Shown one piece after another: positions 33,763 through 41,417 of a DNA stretch of 44,806 nt. The position numbers were made by a program, and so were the translations under genes. Below the pieces are notes generated by a model that saw only the letters and a list, made by a program, of their open reading frames with translations, was not told the DNA's origin and ran no database searches. Position 1 is the stretch's first letter; each line of letters begins with the position of its first letter. This DNA is from Bacteroidota bacterium (GTDB lineage: Bacteria > Bacteroidota > Bacteroidia > Chitinophagales > Chitinophagaceae), in NCBI GenBank assembly GCA_018267615.1, contig JAFDYD010000037.1, positions 52,950-97,755 of the forward strand. Reading direction: 5' to 3'.

Positions 33763-33951
33763 ATGAAAAAACTAAAAAATCTAAAGCTCGACACTTTGAA
33801 AGAAGTACTCACCAGAGAGCAAATGAAAAAAATCACGGGAGGTTATTGGTGCCCCGGAATTCTGTGCGATTTCAGCCAGCATCCATGTTGTCCTACCTGG
33901 GTGTGCCGGCTTACGAACAACAATTTGCCTTACACCTGCCAAATGGCTTAA
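33763..33951 (+). CDS. Gly-Gly-leader knottin-like precursor peptide 4 (6 Cys)
   Basis: 62 residues from the ATG at 33763. An in-frame TTG at 33700 lies inside the conserved upstream element and is not the start: the other three leaders begin MKKLK at the matching place. Leader MKKLKNLKLDTLKEVL, TREQMKKITGG. The 35-residue core has six Cys at positions 3, 8, 15, 16, 21 and 32: C-x4-C-x6-CC-x4-C-x10-C, the cystine-knot order, with a CCPTWVC centre. It is the most divergent core (two acidic/Asn-rich loops) and is last in the array. Confidence 0.85.
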   Translation: MKKLKNLKLDTLKEVLTREQMKKITGGYWCPGILCDFSQHPCCPTWVCRLTNNNLPYTCQMA

Positions 33952-33980
33952 AGACAAATTAGATACTATGGGAAACCTTT

Positions 33981-34015
33981 TCGGCGGACAGAACTAATAT
34001 GATTTTGTCTGCCGA
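33981..34015 (+). other. Hairpin after precursor 4
   Basis: TCGGCGGACA pairs with TGTCTGCCGA (one G-T) around a 15-nt loop. It precedes the main terminator of cassette 4 and has no T-run, so it may protect the 3' end of the transcript. Confidence 0.5.
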
Positions 34016-34031
34016 TAGAAGGGCCTAAAAT

Positions 34032-34082
34032 AAAAAGACGGCAGGGAAATTGAAACATCATTTGTTTACTTGTCGTCTTTTT
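34032..34082 (+). terminator. Terminator of cassette 4
   Basis: AAAAAGACGGCAGG pairs with CTTGTCGTCTTTTT around a longer AT-rich loop; T-run at the end. It separates the precursor array from the VKOR fusion gene, which starts 49 bp further on. Confidence 0.75.
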
Positions 34083-34131
34083 CGAATGATATGCAACCAT
34101 TCAATTTTTATCAGTACAAAATATTTGCAGC

Positions 34132-35754
34132 ATGAAAAATTATTTTTTCAAAAACCGGCAGGACGGAATTGAAATTGCAGTAAGTACTCTATTACAATTA
34201 CACGGTGTACATGTTACTGAAACAACGGTGAGGGATACCCTAAAATCTCATCCGAATTTTCCGAGCCTCCTGAGCATCTCTGATTCTTTTCGTCAGTGGA
34301 ATGTGGATACGCTGGCCCTGCGCTTATCTCCGGAACAGCTAAAGGAAGTGCCGCTTCCTTTCATAGCGCATTTACGAGGCCATTCTACATCTTTTGTAGT
34401 GGTAAAAGAGCTGTCGCAGGATCAGATCACTTATATAGATGATAACCGGAAAGAATTAAAGGTTGAGCCAAATCATTTTTATGCAAATTGGGATGGAACG
34501 GTACTTGCAGTTGAAGCCAATTCTGAAAGCGGTGAAAAGAATTATCAAAAAAATCTTCGCAAGGAGTGGTGGAATAATATCCGCATACCCATCATCGTGG
34601 CCGCTCTATTCGTTATCGGTATCATTCAAGCCATTCGTTTTTATTTTACGCCAGCGGTTAATGTTTATGACACCATTTACTTTACCGGGGCCTGGATATT
34701 AAATGCGTTGGGTGTAGTCGTTACTTCGCTTTTATTATGGTATGAGTACGATGAAAATAATCCCGGTTTGAAAAAAATCTGTTCTATCGGAGCTAAAACC
34801 AATTGCGATGCAATTTTGACCAGCCGCGCTTCAAAGGCATTTAAAAATGTATCATGGAGCGAAATCGGCTTTGTTTATTTCACCGGTTCATTTTTCTACC
34901 TCATTCTCGGTTCTTACAATCCATATTTCTTTTACCCGCTTGTGCTGTTGAATGTATCGGCGGCTCCTTATATTTTATTTTCCGTTTACTACCAGGGCGT
35001 CATCGCAAAACAGTGGTGCGTTCTGTGTTTGATGATACAGGCATTATTGTTCACTGAATTTTTAACTGCAGTATTTACACACCAGGTTGGGATGAATATT
35101 TTCTCAGACTGGCGGAATATGAATCTAAGCGCCGTGTTCATTGCATATTTTATTCCGGCTGCTATATGGATAATTGCAAAGCCATATATATATAAAGCAA
35201 AGGAGGGAAAGCAACTGAAATACGATTTGGTAAAGTTTAAGAATAATGCGGAAATATTCAATGGATTATTAAAACAGCAAGTGGCTATGAAGGCCGATGC
35301 ACGCGGATTGGGAATTACAATCGGAAACCCGGACGCAGAGAATACCATCCTGAAAGTCTGTAATCCTTTTTGTGGCCCATGCGCAAATGCGCATCCAAAA
35401 ATTGAAAAATTAATTCATGAAAATAATAACTGGAAGGCGCAAATAATTTTTATAAATTATTTGGAAGGGGATGCAGGGACCAAGGCTGCAAAACATTTGA
35501 TGGCCATTGCAGAAGTAAGTGATCGCGCGGCAACAAATAAGGCCCTCGACGATTGGTACGGAGCAGAAGAAAAAAAATATGATGTTTTTGCAAAAAAATA
35601 TCCGGTGAATGGCGAACTCGAAAAACAGGAACAAAAAATACAAGCCATGCATGAATGGTGCACAGAAGAAAAAATTGAACATACACCAACAATTTATGTA
35701 AACGGATACAGGTTGCCCGAACAATATGAAATAACCGATTTGAATTTTCTATAA
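34132..35754 (+). CDS. C39-like / VKOR / thioredoxin fusion: disulfide-forming enzyme
   Basis: 540 residues, three modules. Residues 1-125 align with the C39 peptidase of the exporter (RQDGIEIAVSTLLQLHG against QLDGMDCGPSCLRM), but catalytic Cys is Ile15 and His is Ser87, so it cannot cut. Residues about 150-355 are a membrane VKOR domain with Cys217 and Cys225 in the loop and the CxxC Cys296-Cys299 (QWCVLC). Residues about 385-540 are a thioredoxin/DsbA-like domain with Cys414-Gly-Pro-Cys417 and the cis-Pro TPT. Together these make disulfides using quinone. Next to four Cys-rich Gly-Gly peptides, the inactive C39 domain may bind their leaders; that is inference. Confidence 0.9.
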   Translation: MKNYFFKNRQDGIEIAVSTLLQLHGVHVTETTVRDTLKSHPNFPSLLSISDSFRQWNVDTLALRLSPEQLKEVPLPFIAHLRGHSTSFVVVKELSQDQITYIDDNRKELKVEPNHFYANWDGTVLAVEANSESGEKNYQKNLRKEWWNNIRIPIIVAALFVIGIIQAIRFYFTPAVNVYDTIYFTGAWILNALGVVVTSLLLWYEYDENNPGLKKICSIGAKTNCDAILTSRASKAFKNVSWSEIGFVYFTGSFFYLILGSYNPYFFYPLVLLNVSAAPYILFSVYYQGVIAKQWCVLCLMIQALLFTEFLTAVFTHQVGMNIFSDWRNMNLSAVFIAYFIPAAIWIIAKPYIYKAKEGKQLKYDLVKFKNNAEIFNGLLKQQVAMKADARGLGITIGNPDAENTILKVCNPFCGPCANAHPKIEKLIHENNNWKAQIIFINYLEGDAGTKAAKHLMAIAEVSDRAATNKALDDWYGAEEKKYDVFAKKYPVNGELEKQEQKIQAMHEWCTEEKIEHTPTIYVNGYRLPEQYEITDLNFL

Positions 35755-35778
35755 CAAGAGGCGAGAAGATAACCCGGT

Positions 35779-36855
35779 TTATTGATTGATGATATTCATC
35801 AATGGCTGAAAACATTTTTCAGGAGAAAAATTTTCAGCAATAAAATCGTATGCGCGTTGTGCCGTTTTCTGCCTGAGTGAGTAATCCTCAATCAACGCAA
35901 GGATTGTTTCAATAAATTGCTTCGGTTCATCCGCTATCCAAAAAGTATGATTTGGGGCAGATTCGAGTCCCCGTGCGCCATGCGTAGTGGTAACAAGTGG
36001 TAATCCATTAGCTAAGGCTTCTACGGATTTAATTTTAAGACCCGCTCCGAAACGAACCGGGTTGATCACGATATCTATTTCGTTGTATAATTCATCCATC
36101 TGCTCGATGTAGCCAGCACGATGTATGTTCTTACAGGACATTTGATCATCAAGTGTTCTGATCACATTGCCATAAATAGTAAACTGTACAGGATATTTTT
36201 TTGAAATGGCAGGCCAACATTCTTTGATAAAGAAATGAACGGCGTCTTTGTTCGGCAAATATTCGCTGCCGACAAACCCGATATTTTTTACTGCTGTTCT
36301 TATCGCGTGCCGGTATAATGTCGGCGGATGCGGACATAACAATAATTTCTCCTCGGGGAAAGTAGTTTTCAACTTCATATAATCCGGTTCGCATATCAAC
36401 ATCAGGTAATCAAAAACGCCAAATAGCTCGATCTCGAGTTCCGCGGGTAATTCGAATAGTGTTTTTTCATGACCATATTCTTTAAAGCTTTCGGTTCTTT
36501 CACTAATGAGATCATGCGTGTCGAGAATTGTTTTGAGATCTTCGGGAAGAGCATTGAGTAAATACGCATTGTGAATATACTCGATGATGCAGAAGTCGAA
36601 ATTACGATCATCCAGGTATTTTGAAAGCCGCTCTGCATATTGGTCTAGCTCGAGCAATTTATTTTCTCCCAAAAAAACAAATTGATACCCGGAATGATAT
36701 TGAGCATTTTCTTTTCGATCTTCATCGATTCCAATAAAGGCGATTGTAAGATCCGTTCGTGGTGCAAGAAATTCAACCAATTTCAATATTCGAATCCTGT
36801 GCCCGGCGCCCTTCCGCCAAAAATCTACGTCGGTTATCACCAATATTTTTTTCAT
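35779..36855 (-). CDS. GT4-type glycosyltransferase
   Basis: 358 residues from the ATG at 36855 (MKKILVITDVDFW). A longer reading from 36921 overlaps the upstream gene and adds 22 residues that do not fit the Rossmann start. GT-B fold: N-terminal acceptor half with GHRIRILKLVEFL and ILDTHDLISERTE; C-terminal donor half with NIGFVGSEYLPNKDAVHFF, RAGYIEQMDELYNEIDIVINP, and the EX7E-like FGAGLKIKSVEALANGLPLV. It follows the SpaB_C-like gene by 29 bp. The acceptor is unknown; the position suggests peptide or cluster glycosylation. Confidence 0.85.
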   Translation of the reverse strand: MKKILVITDVDFWRKGAGHRIRILKLVEFLAPRTDLTIAFIGIDEDRKENAQYHSGYQFVFLGENKLLELDQYAERLSKYLDDRNFDFCIIEYIHNAYLLNALPEDLKTILDTHDLISERTESFKEYGHEKTLFELPAELEIELFGVFDYLMLICEPDYMKLKTTFPEEKLLLCPHPPTLYRHAIRTAVKNIGFVGSEYLPNKDAVHFFIKECWPAISKKYPVQFTIYGNVIRTLDDQMSCKNIHRAGYIEQMDELYNEIDIVINPVRFGAGLKIKSVEALANGLPLVTTTHGARGLESAPNHTFWIADEPKQFIETILALIEDYSLRQKTAQRAYDFIAENFSPEKCFQPLMNIINQ

Positions 36856-36884
36856 ACCGGAATTGAATTTATAGATGATATCTG

Positions 36885-37742
36885 TCACACCAGCCGCATA
36901 CCTTCTCTTTTTGCAATACAATAGCGAATAAATGATGCGAGCATATTATCTGTCACACTATTAAAGCCTAATTGCTTCCTGATTCCAAAACTTATCTTCT
37001 TGTAAAATAGCAACGGTTTATTGTCTGACGATACCATGTTATTATCATGGCTGAATAAATTGGCGCAGAGATTCTTCCAATCGTCCATCCATAAATTTTC
37101 TTCTTCGGGTGGCATTGCGTTATCCAGGATGCTTTCCGTTATTTCAAATAAAACGGGCATATTTTCTTCAAAAGATGACTGGTAGTCTGCTTGAAGAGAT
37201 TGCGTTTGTTCTTCAATCAAATCAGCCGACATCATATTGCCCGATAAAGATTTGATGAGTAGCATATGCAAATAAAAAGAGAATGTAAATATAGATTCGT
37301 CATCAAACGCATCGTTTGCCATCATGCCCATTATCAATTCGGATATGAAATAGAATGGCCGCAAATTAGACTCATCACGCTCGTTGATCTGAGAAGTAAA
37401 AGGAAAAAAATGAAGATTATATTGGACAGAGTTTACCGGGAAATCTTTAAAAAATTTCCCGTTATATGATTCCACTTTTTTTTGCGAAGAACCATATAGA
37501 CTGAAAAAATCCCTTGCCGTTGCATCGATAAGTGAAGCGATTTGCATGGCATCATTTGCCGGGACAGGAATCGTAAACCCAATATTTTCTCCACGATCGT
37601 AACTCAAGTGAACAATTGCTCCCAAATTATGATTGTACTGTTTAATTTCATCCGTTAGCGGCTTCAGGAAGTTTCGTATTAAAAAATGCCAATCTTCTTT
37701 GTTGTAGAAAAATGAGGCAAACAAGAATTTATTGTCTTCCAT
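36885..37742 (-). CDS. SpaB_C-like (thiopeptide-type bacteriocin biosynthesis) protein, distant
   Basis: 285 residues, soluble. Layout resembles the lantibiotic-dehydratase C-terminal domain (SpaB_C), which is about this length when encoded alone. It has an early Trp segment (NKEDWHFLIRNFLKPLTDEI), a strand with His (GAIVHLSYDRGENIGFTIPV) where LanB proteins have HLRLR, a region about residues 110-150 (NLHFFPF...FYFISELIMGMM) in the place of EIERYGG/aE.lF, and a C-terminal SFIRYCIAKR where SliHM.NR is usual. No full LanB or LanC is nearby, and the key His/Arg motifs are degraded. I am only moderately sure of the family. It is co-transcribed with the GT4 gene. Confidence 0.4.
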   Translation of the reverse strand: MEDNKFLFASFFYNKEDWHFLIRNFLKPLTDEIKQYNHNLGAIVHLSYDRGENIGFTIPVPANDAMQIASLIDATARDFFSLYGSSQKKVESYNGKFFKDFPVNSVQYNLHFFPFTSQINERDESNLRPFYFISELIMGMMANDAFDDESIFTFSFYLHMLLIKSLSGNMMSADLIEEQTQSLQADYQSSFEENMPVLFEITESILDNAMPPEEENLWMDDWKNLCANLFSHDNNMVSSDNKPLLFYKKISFGIRKQLGFNSVTDNMLASFIRYCIAKREGMRLV

Positions 37743-37797
37743 AAAACTTCATTGAAATATGTGGCGAAAACAATTTTGAATACGCACTCCACCCAAT

Positions 37798-37971
37798 CGT
37801 CATTTCGAATCCCGCCAGCAGCGATCTGCTTTAACATGATGATAAGGCGGGGTGAGAAATCTCCAGCCAACTTGTTTGCAAGATTCATGACTGAAAAGTT
37901 AGCCGGGGATTTCTCATCCCGCCTTATCATCGTGACGAGACAAATCGCCGCTCGCGGGATTCGAAATGACG
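37798..37971. repeat. REP/MITE-like inverted repeat (CGTCATTTCGAA family), copy 2
   Basis: Ends CGTCATTTCGAAT and ATTCGAAATGACG; inner arms GGCGGGGTGAGAAATC and GATTTCTCATCCCGCC. Shares ends and the GAGAAATC core with 2617-2772. It lies upstream of the SpaB_C-like gene. Confidence 0.75.
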
Positions 37972-38093
37972 CTCTGCCGTGAAATCGTCTTATTGAAATT
38001 AATCAATATCACAAGCAGGATTTTCAAAACCCGGTTTTCTATATATAAACTTTAGGGGGAGATACGTATTTCTGTGTAGACCGATGATTAGAT

Positions 38094-38229
38094 CATGAGA
38101 CGTGAGACGTCAAAAGTTAGACGACAAATATGAATGCTTAAGGTCCGAAGTTTTAGGTTTCACGTTTCACCTCTCACGTTTCACGTCTCACGCCTCACGT
38201 TTCACGCCTCACGTTTCACGCCTCACGAT
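38094..38229. repeat. Tandem CTCACG/TTTCACG word cluster
   Basis: A short left arm (ATGAGACGTGAGACGTC) faces a right part with about nine alternating words, as in CACGTTTCACCTCTCACG and CACGCCTCACG. It lies at the 3' end of the GT2 gene, the convergent or terminal position seen for other members of this family. Not a CRISPR: the units are 7-8 bp with no spacers. Confidence 0.7.
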
Positions 38230-38238
38230 CACCAACCA

Positions 38239-39330
38239 CTACACCACAACCTCCTCACCAACGTTGAAATTTCTAAACACAGTTCCGCTGCCCGGCTTTT
38301 GTATGATCGATATTCTTTCCTGCGTCAAATTTTCGCGCATGATATTCCGGTTCACAAATTGCGAATGAAAAAAAATAGTATTGTCTATCATTTCCTGGTC
38401 GGTCACCTCGAAATATTTTCGACTGTTTTGTTTTAGAATTCCATGTTTTAATTTGCGGCAGATCATTTCGTTTTCATTTTGCGCCGTAAGTGTCAATGCC
38501 GACTCGTTCTCGGTCCATGTTCCATGTCTCCATGTTTTTTCATGAAGCGTATATTCATATTCGTAAGGAACCGGATCGACAGCAGATTTGTAGTCAGAAG
38601 CATAAGCGGTTTTGCAATCAATGAGCCGGCCCAAATTAAAAGTTGAATCCTTGAACAATATCAATATCTCGGTTTTGCTCGGATTTATATAGGAGAAAAA
38701 CAGTCGGGAAACCATATTAAGGTTTTTTTCACCAGAGATGCGTTCTTTATCGCTATGTGCAATTGCATTCAAAAAATTCAGATCACTGATTATTATTTTC
38801 TTCAGCCCTAAAAGGCCGAGGCGGTTTATCAAATCAAAATCTTCAAATCCATATCCTTCCATCTCTTCATCATAACCGCCGATCAGTTTGAAATCGGATT
38901 TTCGACAACAAACCCTGCCTAATAAATCAGGTTGTTTATTATTTCCATGGGTGGAGATAAAAATATTTTCATCTCTATCAAATTCGGAGGAGAGATAAGA
39001 TGCAAAACCTTTTCCGGTAAAATTATCTGCGTCCAGGTTGCAAACAAGATCTCCATCCGCGAGCATAAAAGCCATATTTCGCGAATGACTTCTTTTAAAA
39101 AATGCGGGTTCGGTGGTTCTATAAAACACCAATCTGCCGGATGAAATATGCTTCTGCATATTTTCTTTTATCCATTGTTCCAATCCATCATCAGAATTAT
39201 AATCCAGTATTAGAAATTGAAGATTAGGATGATCATTGTTGTCATCAATATTTTTTGGCAATGTTTCCCGCAGATGATGCAAACGGTTTCTGACAACAGT
39301 GCAAAATGAAATTTTCCGGTTATTGTCCAT
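38239..39330 (-). CDS. GT2-type glycosyltransferase with galactosyltransferase-like C-motif
   Basis: 363 residues. GT-A fold: ISFCTVVRNRLHHLRETLP start, LQFLILDYNSDDGLEQW, metal-binding LDADNF (Asp100-Ala-Asp102), and GGYDEEMEGYGFEDFDL (151-167), the donor/acceptor motif of the Glyco_transf_7C domain. About 150 C-terminal residues form an extra domain of unknown role. GT2 enzymes include SunS, the S-glycosyltransferase of the glycocin sublancin, so peptide glycosylation is a reasonable guess, not proven. It is divergent from the GT8 gene with 68 bp between starts. Confidence 0.85.
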   Translation of the reverse strand: MDNNRKISFCTVVRNRLHHLRETLPKNIDDNNDHPNLQFLILDYNSDDGLEQWIKENMQKHISSGRLVFYRTTEPAFFKRSHSRNMAFMLADGDLVCNLDADNFTGKGFASYLSSEFDRDENIFISTHGNNKQPDLLGRVCCRKSDFKLIGGYDEEMEGYGFEDFDLINRLGLLGLKKIIISDLNFLNAIAHSDKERISGEKNLNMVSRLFFSYINPSKTEILILFKDSTFNLGRLIDCKTAYASDYKSAVDPVPYEYEYTLHEKTWRHGTWTENESALTLTAQNENEMICRKLKHGILKQNSRKYFEVTDQEMIDNTIFFHSQFVNRNIMRENLTQERISIIQKPGSGTVFRNFNVGEEVVV

Positions 39331-39398
39331 ACTAAGTGTTTTCCTAGTCCAGAAATTTTATTCGATGATGTAAATTACTTATTGCAAGAATTAGAATA

Positions 39399-40190
39399 AT
39401 GAAAAAAGTTTTTGTCACTTATTTAGGTTCAGCAAATTTCCTGCCGGGGATTTTAGTCTTACGTCATACACTAAAAATACATAACCCTTCTGCCGGATTG
39501 ATCGTGCTGGTAGTCAGAAATATTCCGGCTGATATTCTTTCTTTTTTGCGGGATCATGCATTCCCGATAAAAATAATTGACGAGATTGAAAATCCTTATC
39601 TGCTCGAATCAGACGAAAGAGGATTCAAATGTATGTTTACAAAACTGAGAGTTTTTGAATTGACCGAATATGATAAAATCGTGTACCTGGATGCGGATAT
39701 GCTTGTGTGTGAGAATATAGAATCTCTTTTTGACAAGCCACATATGTCGGCCGTAAATGCAGGAGCATTGATTCCTGAAAATAGTAATTGGGAAAAATTA
39801 AATGCAGGGTTGATGGTGGTTGAACCGGACAAAGAACTTTTTAAAAAGATGGCGTCATTAATTGATGTATTGCCATCGGAGGCAAAAGAGGACCAGGGAT
39901 TTTTGCATTCCTATTATCCGCTATGGCCTTCGCAACATGAACTTCATCTAGAACACAAATTCAATATTCCCGCCCCATATATCGATCAATATTGCAACTT
40001 ACCGGGATTTAAATTTTCTTTTACCGATCAAAATTTATCTATAGAAAATATCGCAGTCATTCATTATTGGGGCGCCATCAAACCATGGAACTATGATGAC
40101 GAAGATATCAACCAAATCGTAGAAACGAAATATGGCCAATCACTTCAGTTGTGGTGGCATTATTTTTACGAAGCGACGGAGAATTTTTAA
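39399..40190 (+). CDS. GT8-family glycosyltransferase (glycogenin/LgtC-like)
   Basis: 263 residues. GT-A, retaining: KKVFVTYLGSANFLPGILVL, then FELTEYDKIVYLDADMLV with the DXD motif Asp98-Ala-Asp100, NAGLMVVEPDKELF and EDQGFLHSYYPLW, and C-terminal IAVIHYWGAIKPW where the family has HF.G..KPW. Complete, no signal peptide. It is divergent from the GT2 gene and ends the group of sugar-handling genes around the precursor cassettes. Confidence 0.88.
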   Translation: MKKVFVTYLGSANFLPGILVLRHTLKIHNPSAGLIVLVVRNIPADILSFLRDHAFPIKIIDEIENPYLLESDERGFKCMFTKLRVFELTEYDKIVYLDADMLVCENIESLFDKPHMSAVNAGALIPENSNWEKLNAGLMVVEPDKELFKKMASLIDVLPSEAKEDQGFLHSYYPLWPSQHELHLEHKFNIPAPYIDQYCNLPGFKFSFTDQNLSIENIAVIHYWGAIKPWNYDDEDINQIVETKYGQSLQLWWHYFYEATENF

Positions 40191-40403
40191 CTGGCGGTGA
40201 TCTATTTAAAAAACTCCATATTTTTTACAGGCAATATCAAACTCTTCGTTTGGCTTTGGTTTGAACCCTTGTATTTTGCTTTTCTAAAATAACGCTAATA
40301 TTATGTCGCTATCGACCCTCAATATTGTCGCTTTTACACGCTGTAAAATCCTGAAATGAACTCCATCTTTGTATTGTCAGTAACTTTCTAACAAAGGTTA
40401 AAT

Positions 40404-41279
40404 ATGAAAAATTTATTCAGAACAAATACCCGTCTAAAATCAATAGTATTAATCGCAACCATTATGACAGCAGCATCCTTATCAAATGCACAGCAAATGA
40501 AACCTGTTAGCAGTGGCTACGCACCGGCTAATGGTATCAAAGTTTATTACGAAGTATATGGCGAGGGCAAGCCCATCGTTTTACTACACGGTGCATACTA
40601 TACCATTGAAATGAATTGGGGGCAATTAATACCTGAATTGGCAAAAAAAAGAAAAGTAATTGCTATAGAAATGCAGGGGCATGGGCATACTCCGTATTCA
40701 GATAGAAAATTATCGCGGGCAACTTTAGCTAGTGATGTAGAACAGGTAATGGACTACCTAAAAATTGATAGCGCTGATATAGCAGGATATAGTTTTGGCG
40801 GCCAGGTTGCCTACCAGTTTGCCATAAAAAGTCCTAAACGGCTGAGAAAACTGATTATCATTTCTTCTGTCTATAAAAGTGATGGATGGGTACCCGAAGT
40901 AAACAGTGTATTTAAAAAAATGAAGCCGGAGTTTTTTGCAAATTCGCCGATGCAAGCCGCTTACGATGCTGTAGCGCCCGATAAAACAAAATGGACAAAG
41001 TTCTTGGAGCAAATGATTGCCTCGGCTGGTGAGCCATTTAATTTGGGCGACGACAATATTGCCAAAATCACTTCACCTGTATTAATCATATCAGGAGACA
41101 ACGATGGCATGGATAAAATCGAATTGGCAAAAACATATAAATTGTTGGGAGGTGGTGTTGCTGCTGGTCTGCAACCAGTGCCAAAATCACGCCTGGCCAT
41201 CGTTCCCAATCAAAGCCATGTTAGCCTGATGAACCAGACAAGAGTAATATTTGATTATGTAGATAGTTTTTTAGAATAA
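40404..41279 (+). CDS. Secreted alpha/beta hydrolase
   Basis: 291 residues. Signal peptide about residues 1-32 ending SLSNAQQ. Core hydrolase: PIVLLHGAYYTIEMN (oxyanion loop), nucleophile elbow GYSFGGQ with Ser, acid in SGDNDGMDKI and His in VPNQSHVSLM. Complete triad in the right order. It is the intact relative of the broken gene at 3955-4334. Substrate unknown. The bidirectional terminator at 41353 lies beyond a 73-bp gap. Confidence 0.85.
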   Translation: MKNLFRTNTRLKSIVLIATIMTAASLSNAQQMKPVSSGYAPANGIKVYYEVYGEGKPIVLLHGAYYTIEMNWGQLIPELAKKRKVIAIEMQGHGHTPYSDRKLSRATLASDVEQVMDYLKIDSADIAGYSFGGQVAYQFAIKSPKRLRKLIIISSVYKSDGWVPEVNSVFKKMKPEFFANSPMQAAYDAVAPDKTKWTKFLEQMIASAGEPFNLGDDNIAKITSPVLIISGDNDGMDKIELAKTYKLLGGGVAAGLQPVPKSRLAIVPNQSHVSLMNQTRVIFDYVDSFLE

Positions 41280-41352
41280 CCAATTCAATCCGATTTTGTC
41301 TTTTTTTCCTCAGGCGAGACTTGTCGCGCAAAGAGAATATAGGTTGTGTACA

Positions 41353-41386
41353 TAAAAAAGGTTCTGAATTTTTCAGAACCTTTTTT
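41353..41386. terminator. Strong bidirectional terminator
   Basis: AAAAAAGGTTCTGA and TCAGAACCTTTTTT form a perfect stem over a short loop, with A-run and T-run on the two sides. On the minus strand it directly follows the tRNA-Ser-like end at 41388. Confidence 0.85.
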
Positions 41387-41387
41387 A

Positions 41388-41417
41388 GCGGAGAGAGAGG
41401 GAAATGAACCTCTCTCC
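41388..41417 (-). other. tRNA-Ser-like 3'-end remnant
   Basis: On the minus strand GAGAGGTTCATTTCCCTC is followed by TCTCTCCGC and then the terminator, as at the 3' end of a Bacteroidota serine tRNA gene without encoded CCA. The T-loop is altered (TTCATTT for TTCGAAT) and no D-arm, anticodon or 5' acceptor half is found in the next 90 bp, so this is not a working tRNA. It could be the left-over att site of an integrated element, or just a hairpin. Confidence 0.35.

Noticed and set aside
32515..33951. Lanthipeptide or sactipeptide precursors
   Set aside because: No LanB N-terminal domain, LanC or radical SAM gene is in the window, and the many vicinal Cys pairs plus a VKOR-Trx enzyme point to disulfides. 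The SpaB_C-like protein keeps a small doubt.
32515..33951. Granulin-type half-domains
   Set aside because: The CC pairs and CCPxWHCC centre look granulin-like, but granulins need a longer stack of CC pairs (12 Cys). The order here fits cystine-knot frameworks better.
35450..35815. Minus-strand frames opposite the thioredoxin domain of the VKOR fusion
   Set aside because: They are Phe/His-rich shadows of the fusion gene with no domain or start support.
36856..36921. A longer start of the GT4 gene
   Set aside because: It would overlap the 3' end of the SpaB_C-like gene, and the Rossmann start MKKILVIT lies at 36855.
38094..38229. A CRISPR-like array
   Set aside because: The units are 7-8-bp words without spacers and no cas gene is nearby.
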